NCBI GenBank assembly: GCA_963805645.1
Contig: CAWDVA010000005.1
Location: 124,001 to 188,000, forward strand
Reading direction: 5' to 3'
DNA length: 64,000 nt
Origin: CAVXEH01 sp963805645
GTDB taxonomy: Bacteria; Chloroflexota; Limnocylindria; QHBO01
The notes below the pieces were generated by a model. It was not told the DNA's origin, did no database searches, and was given only the letters and a program-made list of their open reading frames with translations. This document shows, piece by piece, positions 43,159 through 50,185 of this stretch. A program made the position numbers and the translations under genes. The first letter of the stretch is position 1, and each line of letters begins with the position of its first letter.

Positions 43159-43839
43159 CTAGAACAGGGTGAGCTGCTGCTCGTCGTTGTCAGCCGCGGC
43201 CCGCGGACCCGTGTCCGATGCGGGGCCGTTCGCCGATGGATCCGCCTCGACCGGTGCCGTCCGTTCCTCCTCGATCGCCTGGCGAGCGGCCAACAGGGCC
43301 GCCGGCAGCCCGCGCATGTCCCGGAAGAGGGTCTCGCGCAGCGATGACTGGTGCAGGGCCGCTGCTGGATGGTACATCGGGAAGACGAACCGGCCGCCAC
43401 TGTGCCGCAGGCGGCCGTGCGCCTCTCCGATCCGCGCCCCCGGCAGGTAGCGTTGCAGCGAGTACCGGCCGAGGGTGACGATCACCGCCGGGTCGAGCGC
43501 CCGCTCCTGGCGGGTGAGGTAGGCGCCGCAGGCGCTGATCTCCTCCGGCTGCGGGTCACGGTTCCCGGGAGGCCGGCACTTCACCACGTTCGTGATGAAG
43601 ACGTCCCCCCGCTCCCAGCCGATGGAGCGCAGGAGCTCGGTGAGGAGCTGGCCCGCAGGTCCCACGAAGGGCCGACCCGTCGCGTCCTCACGGCCGCCGG
43701 GACCCTCGCCGACGAAGAGGACATCGGTGAGCGGGTTGCCCTCGCCGGGCACGGCGCGGGTCCTCCCGGTCGCCAGCGGGCATCGCGTGCAGCTGCGAAC
43801 CTCGGTCGCGACCTCGTCCAGCAGCGCCTCGGTGCCCAT
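43159..43839 (-). CDS. Family 4 uracil-DNA glycosylase (iron-sulfur)
   Basis: A 226-residue UDG of family 4. Four cysteines C17, C20, C88 and C104 (SCTRCP, KCRPPGNR, SACGAY) fit a [4Fe-4S] cluster. Catalytic motif A is VGEGPGGREDATGRPFVGPA (residues 43-62); the C-terminal active-site loop is PMYHPAAALHQ. After a 45-residue acidic tail it ends EQQLTLF, where QLTLF (222-226) matches the bacterial sliding-clamp binding pentapeptide. ATG 43839 gives the normal N-terminus. Confidence 0.94.
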   Translation of the reverse strand: MGTEALLDEVATEVRSCTRCPLATGRTRAVPGEGNPLTDVLFVGEGPGGREDATGRPFVGPAGQLLTELLRSIGWERGDVFITNVVKCRPPGNRDPQPEEISACGAYLTRQERALDPAVIVTLGRYSLQRYLPGARIGEAHGRLRHSGGRFVFPMYHPAAALHQSSLRETLFRDMRGLPAALLAARQAIEEERTAPVEADPSANGPASDTGPRAAADNDEQQLTLF

Positions 43840-43920
43840 CGGCTGCTTCGCAAGACCTCCCGTCCTCTTCGATTCGGTCCGTCGCGGCGCGGTGGCACCG
43901 CCGACGGACCGCGCGGCCGC

Positions 43921-46548
43921 CTATTCCTCCTGGTTCGACCCGGCGCCGGCGCCGCTGCGGGCCATGTGCCGCTCCATCGCCGCGCGGCGGCTGAGGTTGA
44001 TGCGGCCCATCCGGTCGATTTCCGTGACCACGACCATCAGCTCGTCCCCGATGGAGACGACATCCTCGACCCGCGGCACCCGGTAATCGGCGAGCTGGCT
44101 GATGTGCACCAGCCCTTCCTTGCCGGGCAGGATCTCGACGAAGGCCCCGAAGTTCATGATCCGGGTGACCTTGCCCAGGTACTCCTTGCCGACCTCGACA
44201 TCCCGGGTCAGGCCCTCGATCCACTTGATCGCCTTCTCGGCCGACTCGCCGGAGACCGCTGCGATCTGGATCGTGCCGTCGTCCTCCACGTTGATCTGGG
44301 TCCCGGTCTCGGCGGTGATCTGGCGGATCACCTTGCCGCCGGCCCCGATCACGTCGCGGATCTTGTCGACGGGGATCTTCAGGGTGTGGATCCGCGGCGC
44401 ATACGGCGAGAGCTCGCTGCGGCTGGCACTGATCACCGCGGTCATCTTTTCGAGGATGAAGAGGCGGCCGATCCGCGCCTGCTCGAGCGCGTCCCGCATG
44501 ATCTCGGGGGTGATTCCCCCGACCTTGATATCCATCTGGAGCGCGGTGACACCCTCCGCGGTGCCGGTCACCTTGAAGTCCATGTCGCCGTAGGCGTCTT
44601 CCTTGCCGTTGATGTCGGTAAGGACCGCGTAGCGCCCGGTCACCGCATCGGTGATGAGGCCCATCGCCACGCCGCCGACCGGCGCGGAGATCGGCACCCC
44701 GGCATCCATCAGGGCCAGCGTGCTGCCACAGGTCGACGCCATCGAGGTGGACCCGTTCGAGCTCACGACCTCACTGACGACGCGGATCGCGTACGGGAAC
44801 TCGTCGACCGGCGGAAGGACCGGGACCAGGGCGCGCTCGGCGAGGGCGCCGTGCCCGATCTCCCGGCGGCCGGGGCCACGCATCGGCCGGGTCTCACCCA
44901 CCGAGTAGGGAGGCATGTTGTAGTGGTGCAGGTAGCGCTTCTCCGTCTCCGGTGAGATGGTGTCGAGCCGCTGCACATCGCTCGACGGGCCCAGCGTCGC
45001 GATGGAGAGCGCCTGGGTCTGGCCGCGCGTGAAGAGCCCCGACCCGTGCGTGCGGGGCAGGACGCCCACCTCGACGCTGATGGGACGGATGGTCTTGGTG
45101 TCGCGTCCGTCGATCCGGATGTCCTCGCTGAGCACCAGCTCGCGCGAGGTGGCCTTGGTGAGCACGTCCATCAGCCCGGAGCCGATGCCATGACGACGGC
45201 GGATGTCCTCCAGCCGCTCTCCCTGCTCGCTGCGGCTGTACCCCTCGCGTCCACGTCGGATCTCATCGGCGATGTCGGCGCGTACGGCGTCGAGCCGCTC
45301 GGCGAGCCCATTCGTCATCTCGATGAACAGCTCGGCCGTCGCCTCCGCGTCCGGCATGGCGCGGTGGGCGCTGGCATGCTCGCGGCCGAAGACGAACCGG
45401 ATCAGATCACCCAGCTTCCAGCTGCCCGCGTCGGGATAGATCTGGTAGGCGAGCTCCAGGGTGTCGTAGACAGCCTTGGGCTCCCACTTGACGTCGTTGG
45501 GCAGGTGCCGGAGCACGAACGGAAGGTCGAAGCTGATGTTGTGCGCCACCAACGGCGCGTCGCCCACCCACTCCGCGAACTTCGGGAGGAGATCCGCCGC
45601 GGTCGGCGCAGATGCGACATCCGCATCGGAGAGGCCGTGGACCTGGTGGCCCACGATGGAGCGGCCCGGATTGACCAGCGAATCGAAGCGATCGACGATC
45701 TGGCCGCCCCGGACGCGGAGTGCGGCGAGGTCGACGATGTAGCCGTTCTCCGGCTTGATGGCGGTCGTCTCGATGTCGAAGATGACGAACTCCGCGTCAC
45801 CGTGCGCCAGCGCCTGTCCCAGCTTGACGACCGATTCGGCCTTGGGGCCGACGAAGGGCATCTTCTTCGGGGTTCCCGCCGTGGCGATCAGCTTGTCCTG
45901 GAGCGCGATGCTCTTCTGGAGCTCGGTCTGACCGTACGCGATGGCATCGGCCATGATCGTCTCGGGCAGGATCTTGGCACCGGCCTCGACCATCATCACC
46001 GCGTCGCGGGTCCCCGCCACGACCAGGTCCAGCTCGCTCTCGTCGAGCTGGCTGTTGGTCGGATTGGTGACGAACTGGCCGTCGATGCGACCCACCCGCA
46101 CGGCGCCGATGGGGCCCATGAACGGGATCGAGCTGATCGACAGCGCCGCGGAGGCACCGTTGATGGCCAGGATGTCCGGGTCATTCTCCTGGTCCGTGGA
46201 GAGGACGGTGAGCACCACCTGGACGTCATTGCGGAAGCCCTTGGGGAAGAGCGGCCGGATCGGCCGGTCCGTCAGGCGCATGGCCAGGATGGCGGCCTCC
46301 GACGGACGCGACTCGCGCTTGATGAAGCCGCCCGGGATCTTGCCCGCGGCGTACATTCGCTCCTCGTAGTCGACGGTGAGCGGGAAGAAGTCGACACCCT
46401 CCCGGGGCGACTTGCTGGCGGTCGCCGTGGCCAGCACCACGGAATCGCCGTAGCGCACGATGACGGCGCCATCGGCCTGCTCGGCCAGCTTGCCGGCTTC
46501 AAACGAGAAGCCCTGGCCGCCGATCTCGGCCTCAACCTTGATTGCCAC
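43921..46548 (-). CDS. pnp: Polynucleotide phosphorylase with an inserted DEDDh 3'-5' exonuclease domain
   Basis: An 875-residue PNPase, about 150 longer than usual. RNase PH core 1 spans about 1-215, the first linker helices run to about 250, a DnaQ-like exonuclease fills about 253-412, the remaining linker about 415-475, RNase PH core 2 about 478-700 (STSMASTCGSTLALMDAGVP and VLTDINGKEDAYGDMDFKV, with catalytic Asp residues kept), KH about 720-780 (GAGGKVIRQITAETGTQINV) and S1 about 788-855. The GTG at 46548 has GGAGG 5 bases upstream. The frame is continuous with no sign of a shift, so this is a genuine fusion in the sequence. It follows rpsO, as usual, and precedes UDG and RNase J. Confidence 0.96.
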   Translation of the reverse strand: MAIKVEAEIGGQGFSFEAGKLAEQADGAVIVRYGDSVVLATATASKSPREGVDFFPLTVDYEERMYAAGKIPGGFIKRESRPSEAAILAMRLTDRPIRPLFPKGFRNDVQVVLTVLSTDQENDPDILAINGASAALSISSIPFMGPIGAVRVGRIDGQFVTNPTNSQLDESELDLVVAGTRDAVMMVEAGAKILPETIMADAIAYGQTELQKSIALQDKLIATAGTPKKMPFVGPKAESVVKLGQALAHGDAEFVIFDIETTAIKPENGYIVDLAALRVRGGQIVDRFDSLVNPGRSIVGHQVHGLSDADVASAPTAADLLPKFAEWVGDAPLVAHNISFDLPFVLRHLPNDVKWEPKAVYDTLELAYQIYPDAGSWKLGDLIRFVFGREHASAHRAMPDAEATAELFIEMTNGLAERLDAVRADIADEIRRGREGYSRSEQGERLEDIRRRHGIGSGLMDVLTKATSRELVLSEDIRIDGRDTKTIRPISVEVGVLPRTHGSGLFTRGQTQALSIATLGPSSDVQRLDTISPETEKRYLHHYNMPPYSVGETRPMRGPGRREIGHGALAERALVPVLPPVDEFPYAIRVVSEVVSSNGSTSMASTCGSTLALMDAGVPISAPVGGVAMGLITDAVTGRYAVLTDINGKEDAYGDMDFKVTGTAEGVTALQMDIKVGGITPEIMRDALEQARIGRLFILEKMTAVISASRSELSPYAPRIHTLKIPVDKIRDVIGAGGKVIRQITAETGTQINVEDDGTIQIAAVSGESAEKAIKWIEGLTRDVEVGKEYLGKVTRIMNFGAFVEILPGKEGLVHISQLADYRVPRVEDVVSIGDELMVVVTEIDRMGRINLSRRAAMERHMARSGAGAGSNQEE
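45313..45792 (-). other. DEDDh (DnaQ-type) exonuclease domain inside PNPase
   Basis: Codons about 253-412 of the PNPase. Motif I is FDIETT (D258, E260), motif II is VAHNISFDLPFV (D341), motif III is HRAMPDAEATAELF (H395, D400, spacing HxxxxD). VHGLSDADVASAPTAADLLP between motifs I and II is typical of the PolC/DnaQ-like branch. All four acidic ligands and the histidine are present, so the domain should be an active hydrolytic 3'-5' exonuclease. Base composition matches the rest of the gene. Confidence 0.92.
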
Positions 46549-46590
46549 TGATTCCTCCGATGGTCTGTTCATTGTCGTGAGCGTCGTGCG

Positions 46591-46631
46591 GTGGACCCGC
46601 GAGCCGCTCATCCGGCTCAGCAGCCGTCCAC
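46591..46631 (-). promoter_or_regulatory. Nested stem-loops in the pnp leader
   Basis: An outer 6-bp stem (46591-46596 with 46626-46631, GTGGAC/GTCCAC) encloses a 6-bp hairpin (GAGCCG 46601-46606 with CGGCTC 46613-46618). It lies 43 bases upstream of the pnp start and could take part in autoregulation. Confidence 0.4.
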
Positions 46632-46712
46632 GGCCATGTGGGGACGCAACCTCGCGATGGGATACGGGCGCGAAGCGGCCCGTCCGACGGCGCCCGTGCG
46701 CCGAATGTGCGA

Positions 46713-46740
46713 GACCCAGGGCCGGTGGGGCTCCTGGGTC
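46713..46740 (-). promoter_or_regulatory. Hairpin between rpsO and pnp
   Basis: GACCCAGG (46713-46720) pairs with CCTGGGTC (46733-46740), and an inner 3-bp GCC/GGC pairing extends the stem. It begins 17 bases after the rpsO stop and has no T tract, so it is a leaky terminator or a processing site, the position where other bacteria place an RNase III site. Confidence 0.55.
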
Positions 46741-46756
46741 GATCGCAAAGGCTCGA

Positions 46757-47026
46757 TTAGCGGCGCAGCCCCAATCGACCGATCACCTCGCGGTACCGGT
46801 CGACGTCGTTGCGGACCAGGTAGGCCAGCAGGCGTCGACGCTGCCCGACCAGCTTGAGCAGGCCGCGGCGCGAGTGATTGTCGTTGGGGAACGTCCGCAG
46901 ATGATCTGTCAGCGACTTGATCCGCTCGGTGAGAAGCGCGATCTGCACTTCGGGGGATCCGGTGTCACCTTCATGGGTGGCGTAGTCCTCGACGATCGCG
47001 CTCTTCGCGTCTTTGGCGAGCGGCAC
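46757..47026 (-). CDS. rpsO: 30S ribosomal protein S15
   Basis: An 89-residue primary 16S rRNA-binding protein. Conserved: HEGDTGSPEVQIALLTERIK, LTDHLRTFPNDNHSRRGLLK, LVGQRRRLLAYLVRNDVDRY. GTG 47026 has GGAGG 5 bases upstream, the same context as pnp. A TACGAT box with TGG in front (47064-47072) gives a leader of about 35 bases. Confidence 0.97.
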   Translation of the reverse strand: MPLAKDAKSAIVEDYATHEGDTGSPEVQIALLTERIKSLTDHLRTFPNDNHSRRGLLKLVGQRRRLLAYLVRNDVDRYREVIGRLGLRR

Positions 47027-47063
47027 AGATTCCTCCACAATCACATTCCACTATTCGTGCGGC

Positions 47064-47072
47064 ATCGTACCA
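47064..47072 (-). promoter_or_regulatory. Extended -10 promoter of rpsO
   Basis: TGGTACGAT on the minus strand, an extended -10 box (TGnTANNNT) about 38 bases upstream of the rpsO start, inside the 126-base gap after ribF. No clear -35 box. Confidence 0.5.
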
Positions 47073-47152
47073 GATTCAGCCTGGCCACGCTCCGGCGGAC
47101 CCGTCCCGTGCGCCCCCCGCGACGCGCCGGATCGCGCTCGGACGGCGCTCGC

Positions 47153-47944
47153 TCAGGCGCCCAGCTCCAGCACGAGCCTGCCGGCAGCGAGCCCGGCGCC
47201 GATCGCCTCCGGTGGCCCGGCCTCCGGGACGCGCAGCTCCGCCGCCACCGCCGGAGTGCCCGCCGTCGAGCGGACCATGGCGGGGTACCGGCCCGGCCCC
47301 GGGAGGGCCGCCGGGTAGTCGAACCGAAGGACGAGCGCGCCGTCGGTGTCTCGCTCCCCCACCGCCTCGTGACGGACCGGGTGGCCCAGCAGCCGCACCG
47401 CCTCCGGGATGTCTCCTTCGCGCAGTGCCGACCGCACCCGTGCCGAGGAGATCGGCTCGCCAGCCTCGAGAACGATGTCAGCGGCCATGACAAGATCGAA
47501 TCCCGCGCGCGGGCCCAGGGCGCGCATGGCCTCGGGCGTCCCGGCCCGGTTACGACCGAACCCCGACTCCGGCGTCATCACCAGAGCCCGGAGAGCGATG
47601 GCGGGGGCCATCGCCGCGAGGAACGCTGCCGGCTCGCGCGAGCGAAGCTCCGCGTCGAACCGGACCACCAGGGGATGGTCGATGCCCGCAATCGCCAGCC
47701 TTCGGAGGTTCTCGGCGAGCGGAGCGAGACGCGGGACCACGGTCCCCGGCCGCACCACCTCGTCCGGGTGCGGCTGGAAGACGAGAGCGACGCTGGCGGC
47801 GCCCCGCGCCCGTGCCGCGGACACGGTGATCTCCGCCAGGGCCACGTGCCCGCGGTGCACGCCGTCGAACACACCCATGCACACCGCAGCGGGGCCCACC
47901 GGCGGCAACGCGTCGATGCGGTGGATCATGGGGTCGCTGCTCAC
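47153..47944 (-). CDS. ribF: RibF-like FAD synthetase with a reduced kinase half
   Basis: A 263-residue protein. The FMN adenylyltransferase half is well kept: MGVFDGVHRGHVALAE, LVFQPHPDEVVRP, and ISSARVRSALREGDIPEAVR followed by LLGHPV. The C-terminal riboflavin-kinase half is about 50 residues short and I cannot find its GxPTAN motif or the usual catalytic Glu segment; only a weak LPGPGRYPAMV remains. It may be an FAD synthetase that lost riboflavin kinase activity. GTG 47944 overlaps the truB stop by 4 bases. Confidence 0.85.
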   Translation of the reverse strand: MSSDPMIHRIDALPPVGPAAVCMGVFDGVHRGHVALAEITVSAARARGAASVALVFQPHPDEVVRPGTVVPRLAPLAENLRRLAIAGIDHPLVVRFDAELRSREPAAFLAAMAPAIALRALVMTPESGFGRNRAGTPEAMRALGPRAGFDLVMAADIVLEAGEPISSARVRSALREGDIPEAVRLLGHPVRHEAVGERDTDGALVLRFDYPAALPGPGRYPAMVRSTAGTPAVAAELRVPEAGPPEAIGAGLAAGRLVLELGA

Positions 47945-48831
47945 GCGCCGTCCTCCGCGACGACCTTCTCTGGCCGGAGCATGCCCGCCTCCAGGTGGCC
48001 GACCCCCAGGAGACGTCCCTCGGCCAGCACGGCATGCCTGCCCCTCTCGGTGGCCGGGCGCCCGGTCGCGACCGTCGATCCATGCCGGAACAGGGCGGCC
48101 CCCGCGTCGTCGAGCTCCACGCGCGGCAGGGGCAGGAGGTCGGTGACCGGAATCAGGGCCGTGGCGAGGCGACCGTCGGCCGCCAGAGCCTCGAGTGCCG
48201 CCGGCGCCAGTGCCGACACGGCCCGTAGCCCGGCCGCCTCCGTGCGCCGCAGGGATGCCAGGTAGCCGCCGCTGCCCAGCCGATCGCCGAGATCGCGGGC
48301 CAGCGATCGCACGTAGGTCCCCGGTCCGCAGCGCACGTCGATGCGCAGGTCGAGGGCATCGTCACCCGCGATCCATTCGAGCAGCTCGATGCGTTCGATG
48401 GTCACCGGTCGAGAGGGAAGGTCAAGGGTCCTCCCGGCCCGTGCGGCGCGATGCGCCGTTTGCCCGCCCACCTTGCGTGCTGAGAAGGCCGGGGGCCGCT
48501 GGTCATGAGTCCCCACGAAGGTCGCCAGGGCCCTCCCTGCGGCCTCGGGATCAGGGAGCGGCCGGCCCCCGCGCTCGAGGGGCCCCTGGCCATCGTCGGT
48601 CGCCGAGTGCCAGCCAAGCCGGATCACCGCTTCATAGCGCTTCGACCCGCCGGTCAGCTCCTCGCTGAAGCGGGTCGCCGGACCGACCAGGATGGGCAGC
48701 ACGCCGGACGCCAGCGGATCGAGCGTCCCCGCGTGCCCGATCCGTCGCATGCCGGTCAGACGACGAACCAGCCCGACCATGTCATGCGAGGTTGGGCCGA
48801 CGGGTTTGTCGAGGTTAACGACCCCCATCAT
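47941..48831 (-). CDS. truB: tRNA pseudouridine-55 synthase TruB
   Basis: A 296-residue enzyme making pseudouridine 55 in the T loop of tRNAs. N-terminal LDKPVGPTSHDMV, the catalytic motif GHAGTLDPLASGVLPILVG with D38, GSKRYEAVIRLGWHSATDD, ARKVGGQTAHRAARAG, and CGPGTYVRSLARDLGDRLG are all present. Two adjacent ATGs (48831, 48828) are possible starts and lie within the last codons of nrnA. Confidence 0.95.
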   Translation of the reverse strand: MMGVVNLDKPVGPTSHDMVGLVRRLTGMRRIGHAGTLDPLASGVLPILVGPATRFSEELTGGSKRYEAVIRLGWHSATDDGQGPLERGGRPLPDPEAAGRALATFVGTHDQRPPAFSARKVGGQTAHRAARAGRTLDLPSRPVTIERIELLEWIAGDDALDLRIDVRCGPGTYVRSLARDLGDRLGSGGYLASLRRTEAAGLRAVSALAPAALEALAADGRLATALIPVTDLLPLPRVELDDAGAALFRHGSTVATGRPATERGRHAVLAEGRLLGVGHLEAGMLRPEKVVAEDGA

Positions 48832-49813
48832 CCGCGGGTGCGCCTCCGACGAGCTCTCGCTCGCACGCCGCGAGGACACGCTCGCGTGCGTCGTCCAGGG
48901 TGCCCTCGACCGTGCAGCCCGCGGCACGCGGATGACCGCCGCCGCCGAACTGCCGGGTGATGACCACCGCGTCGGCGGCATCGGTCGTGCGCACGCTGAC
49001 GCGCACCGCCCCGGGCTCCGCCTGCTTGAAGAGTACGTTGATCGCGGCCGTGCGTGTCGATCCCAGCAGGTCCACGAACCCCTCGGCGGCACTCGGCTCG
49101 CAGCCGGTCTGCTCGAGCATCGCCGTGGTCATGGCGCTGTGCACGATGCGCCCGTCCAGCCGCTCCTCGATCGCCGCCAGCATGAAGCCCCACAGCTGGA
49201 GAACGTTGAACGGCTTGTCCGCGTACACCGCCCGGTTGATGGTCGACAGGCGTGCGCCGGCCTCGACGAGATCCGCTGAGACGCGCAGCGTCCGTGGTGT
49301 CGCGTTGGGATGGGCGAACGTGTGCGTGTCCTGGACGATCCCCGCCATCAGGCAGGTGGCGAGCTCGGCGTCGAGAGCCACCCCGAGCTCCGGCAGGAGC
49401 AGCGCGACCATCTCGCAGGTGGCGGCCGCGGTGGGGTCCACGAACACGGCGTGACCAAAGCCGGGGTTGCTGACGTGGTGGTCGATGTTCACGATGCGAG
49501 CCTTCGCCAGCCACTCCCCGGCATCCCGGGCCACGCTCCCGGTGCGGGCCAGGTCGCCGGCATCCAGGACGACCGCCACATCCGGCTCCAGCTGCGGAGC
49601 TCGCCGCACCCGCTCGACGCCCGGCAGGAACGCCAGGAACGGCGGGACCGGATCGCCCGAGACGACCTCCGCCTCCTTGCCCAGGCGCTCCATGGCTCCA
49701 GCGACGGCCAGGGCGGCCCCCAGCGTATCGGCGTCCGGGTTCTCATGGCAGATGGTGGTCACCCGGCGCGCCTTCCGCAGGGCGAGCAGCACGGCGTCGC
49801 GGTCGGTCCTCAT
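48815..49813 (-). CDS. nrnA: DHH-DHHA1 phosphoesterase, NrnA type
   Basis: A 332-residue enzyme that degrades short oligoribonucleotides or pAp. DHH motifs: ICHENPDADTLGAALAVAGA, VVLDAGDLARTG, VNIDHHVSN, GIVQDTHTF; the DHHA1 domain ends with QFGGGGHPRAAGC. ATG 49813 overlaps the rbfA stop by 4 bases. The rbfA-nrnA-truB order is common in Gram-positive-like operons. Confidence 0.94.
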   Translation of the reverse strand: MRTDRDAVLLALRKARRVTTICHENPDADTLGAALAVAGAMERLGKEAEVVSGDPVPPFLAFLPGVERVRRAPQLEPDVAVVLDAGDLARTGSVARDAGEWLAKARIVNIDHHVSNPGFGHAVFVDPTAAATCEMVALLLPELGVALDAELATCLMAGIVQDTHTFAHPNATPRTLRVSADLVEAGARLSTINRAVYADKPFNVLQLWGFMLAAIEERLDGRIVHSAMTTAMLEQTGCEPSAAEGFVDLLGSTRTAAINVLFKQAEPGAVRVSVRTTDAADAVVITRQFGGGGHPRAAGCTVEGTLDDARERVLAACERELVGGAPADDGGR

Positions 49814-50184
49814 TCCTCGCGCCCCTCCGCCAGCTCGTCGAGCAGGCGGAGAACCCGGTCGCCGCGCTCGATGGAGTCGTCGTGACGAATCGCCAGCTCC
49901 GGCACGTGCCGGAGCCGAATCCGCTCGCCGAGCTTGCGACGGAGCCATGGCGTGGCATCCGCGAGAGCGGCCATGCTCGCGACGTGCTCCTCCTCGTTCC
50001 CGAGGATCGAGACCCACGCCGTCGCGTGCCCCAGGTCGCGCGAGACCTCCACCCGCGTCACGGTGGCGAAGCCGAGCCGCGGATCCTTCATCTCGCGCTG
50101 GAGCAGCTCCATCAGCACCTGCTGGATCTGGCTGTCGAGCCGATCGGTGCGCTTGGCTCTGGGGTCAGGCGCCTCCGGCGTCAT
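49810..50184 (-). CDS. rbfA: Ribosome-binding factor A
   Basis: A 124-residue KH-like 30S maturation factor. TDRLDSQIQQVLMELLQREM, DPRLGFATVTRVEVSRDLGH, AWVSILGNEE, LRRKLGERIRLRHVPELAIR are conserved. It begins 1 base after the infB stop codon and overlaps nrnA by 4 bases. Confidence 0.94.
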   Translation of the reverse strand: MTPEAPDPRAKRTDRLDSQIQQVLMELLQREMKDPRLGFATVTRVEVSRDLGHATAWVSILGNEEEHVASMAALADATPWLRRKLGERIRLRHVPELAIRHDDSIERGDRVLRLLDELAEGREE

Positions 50185-50185
50185 G

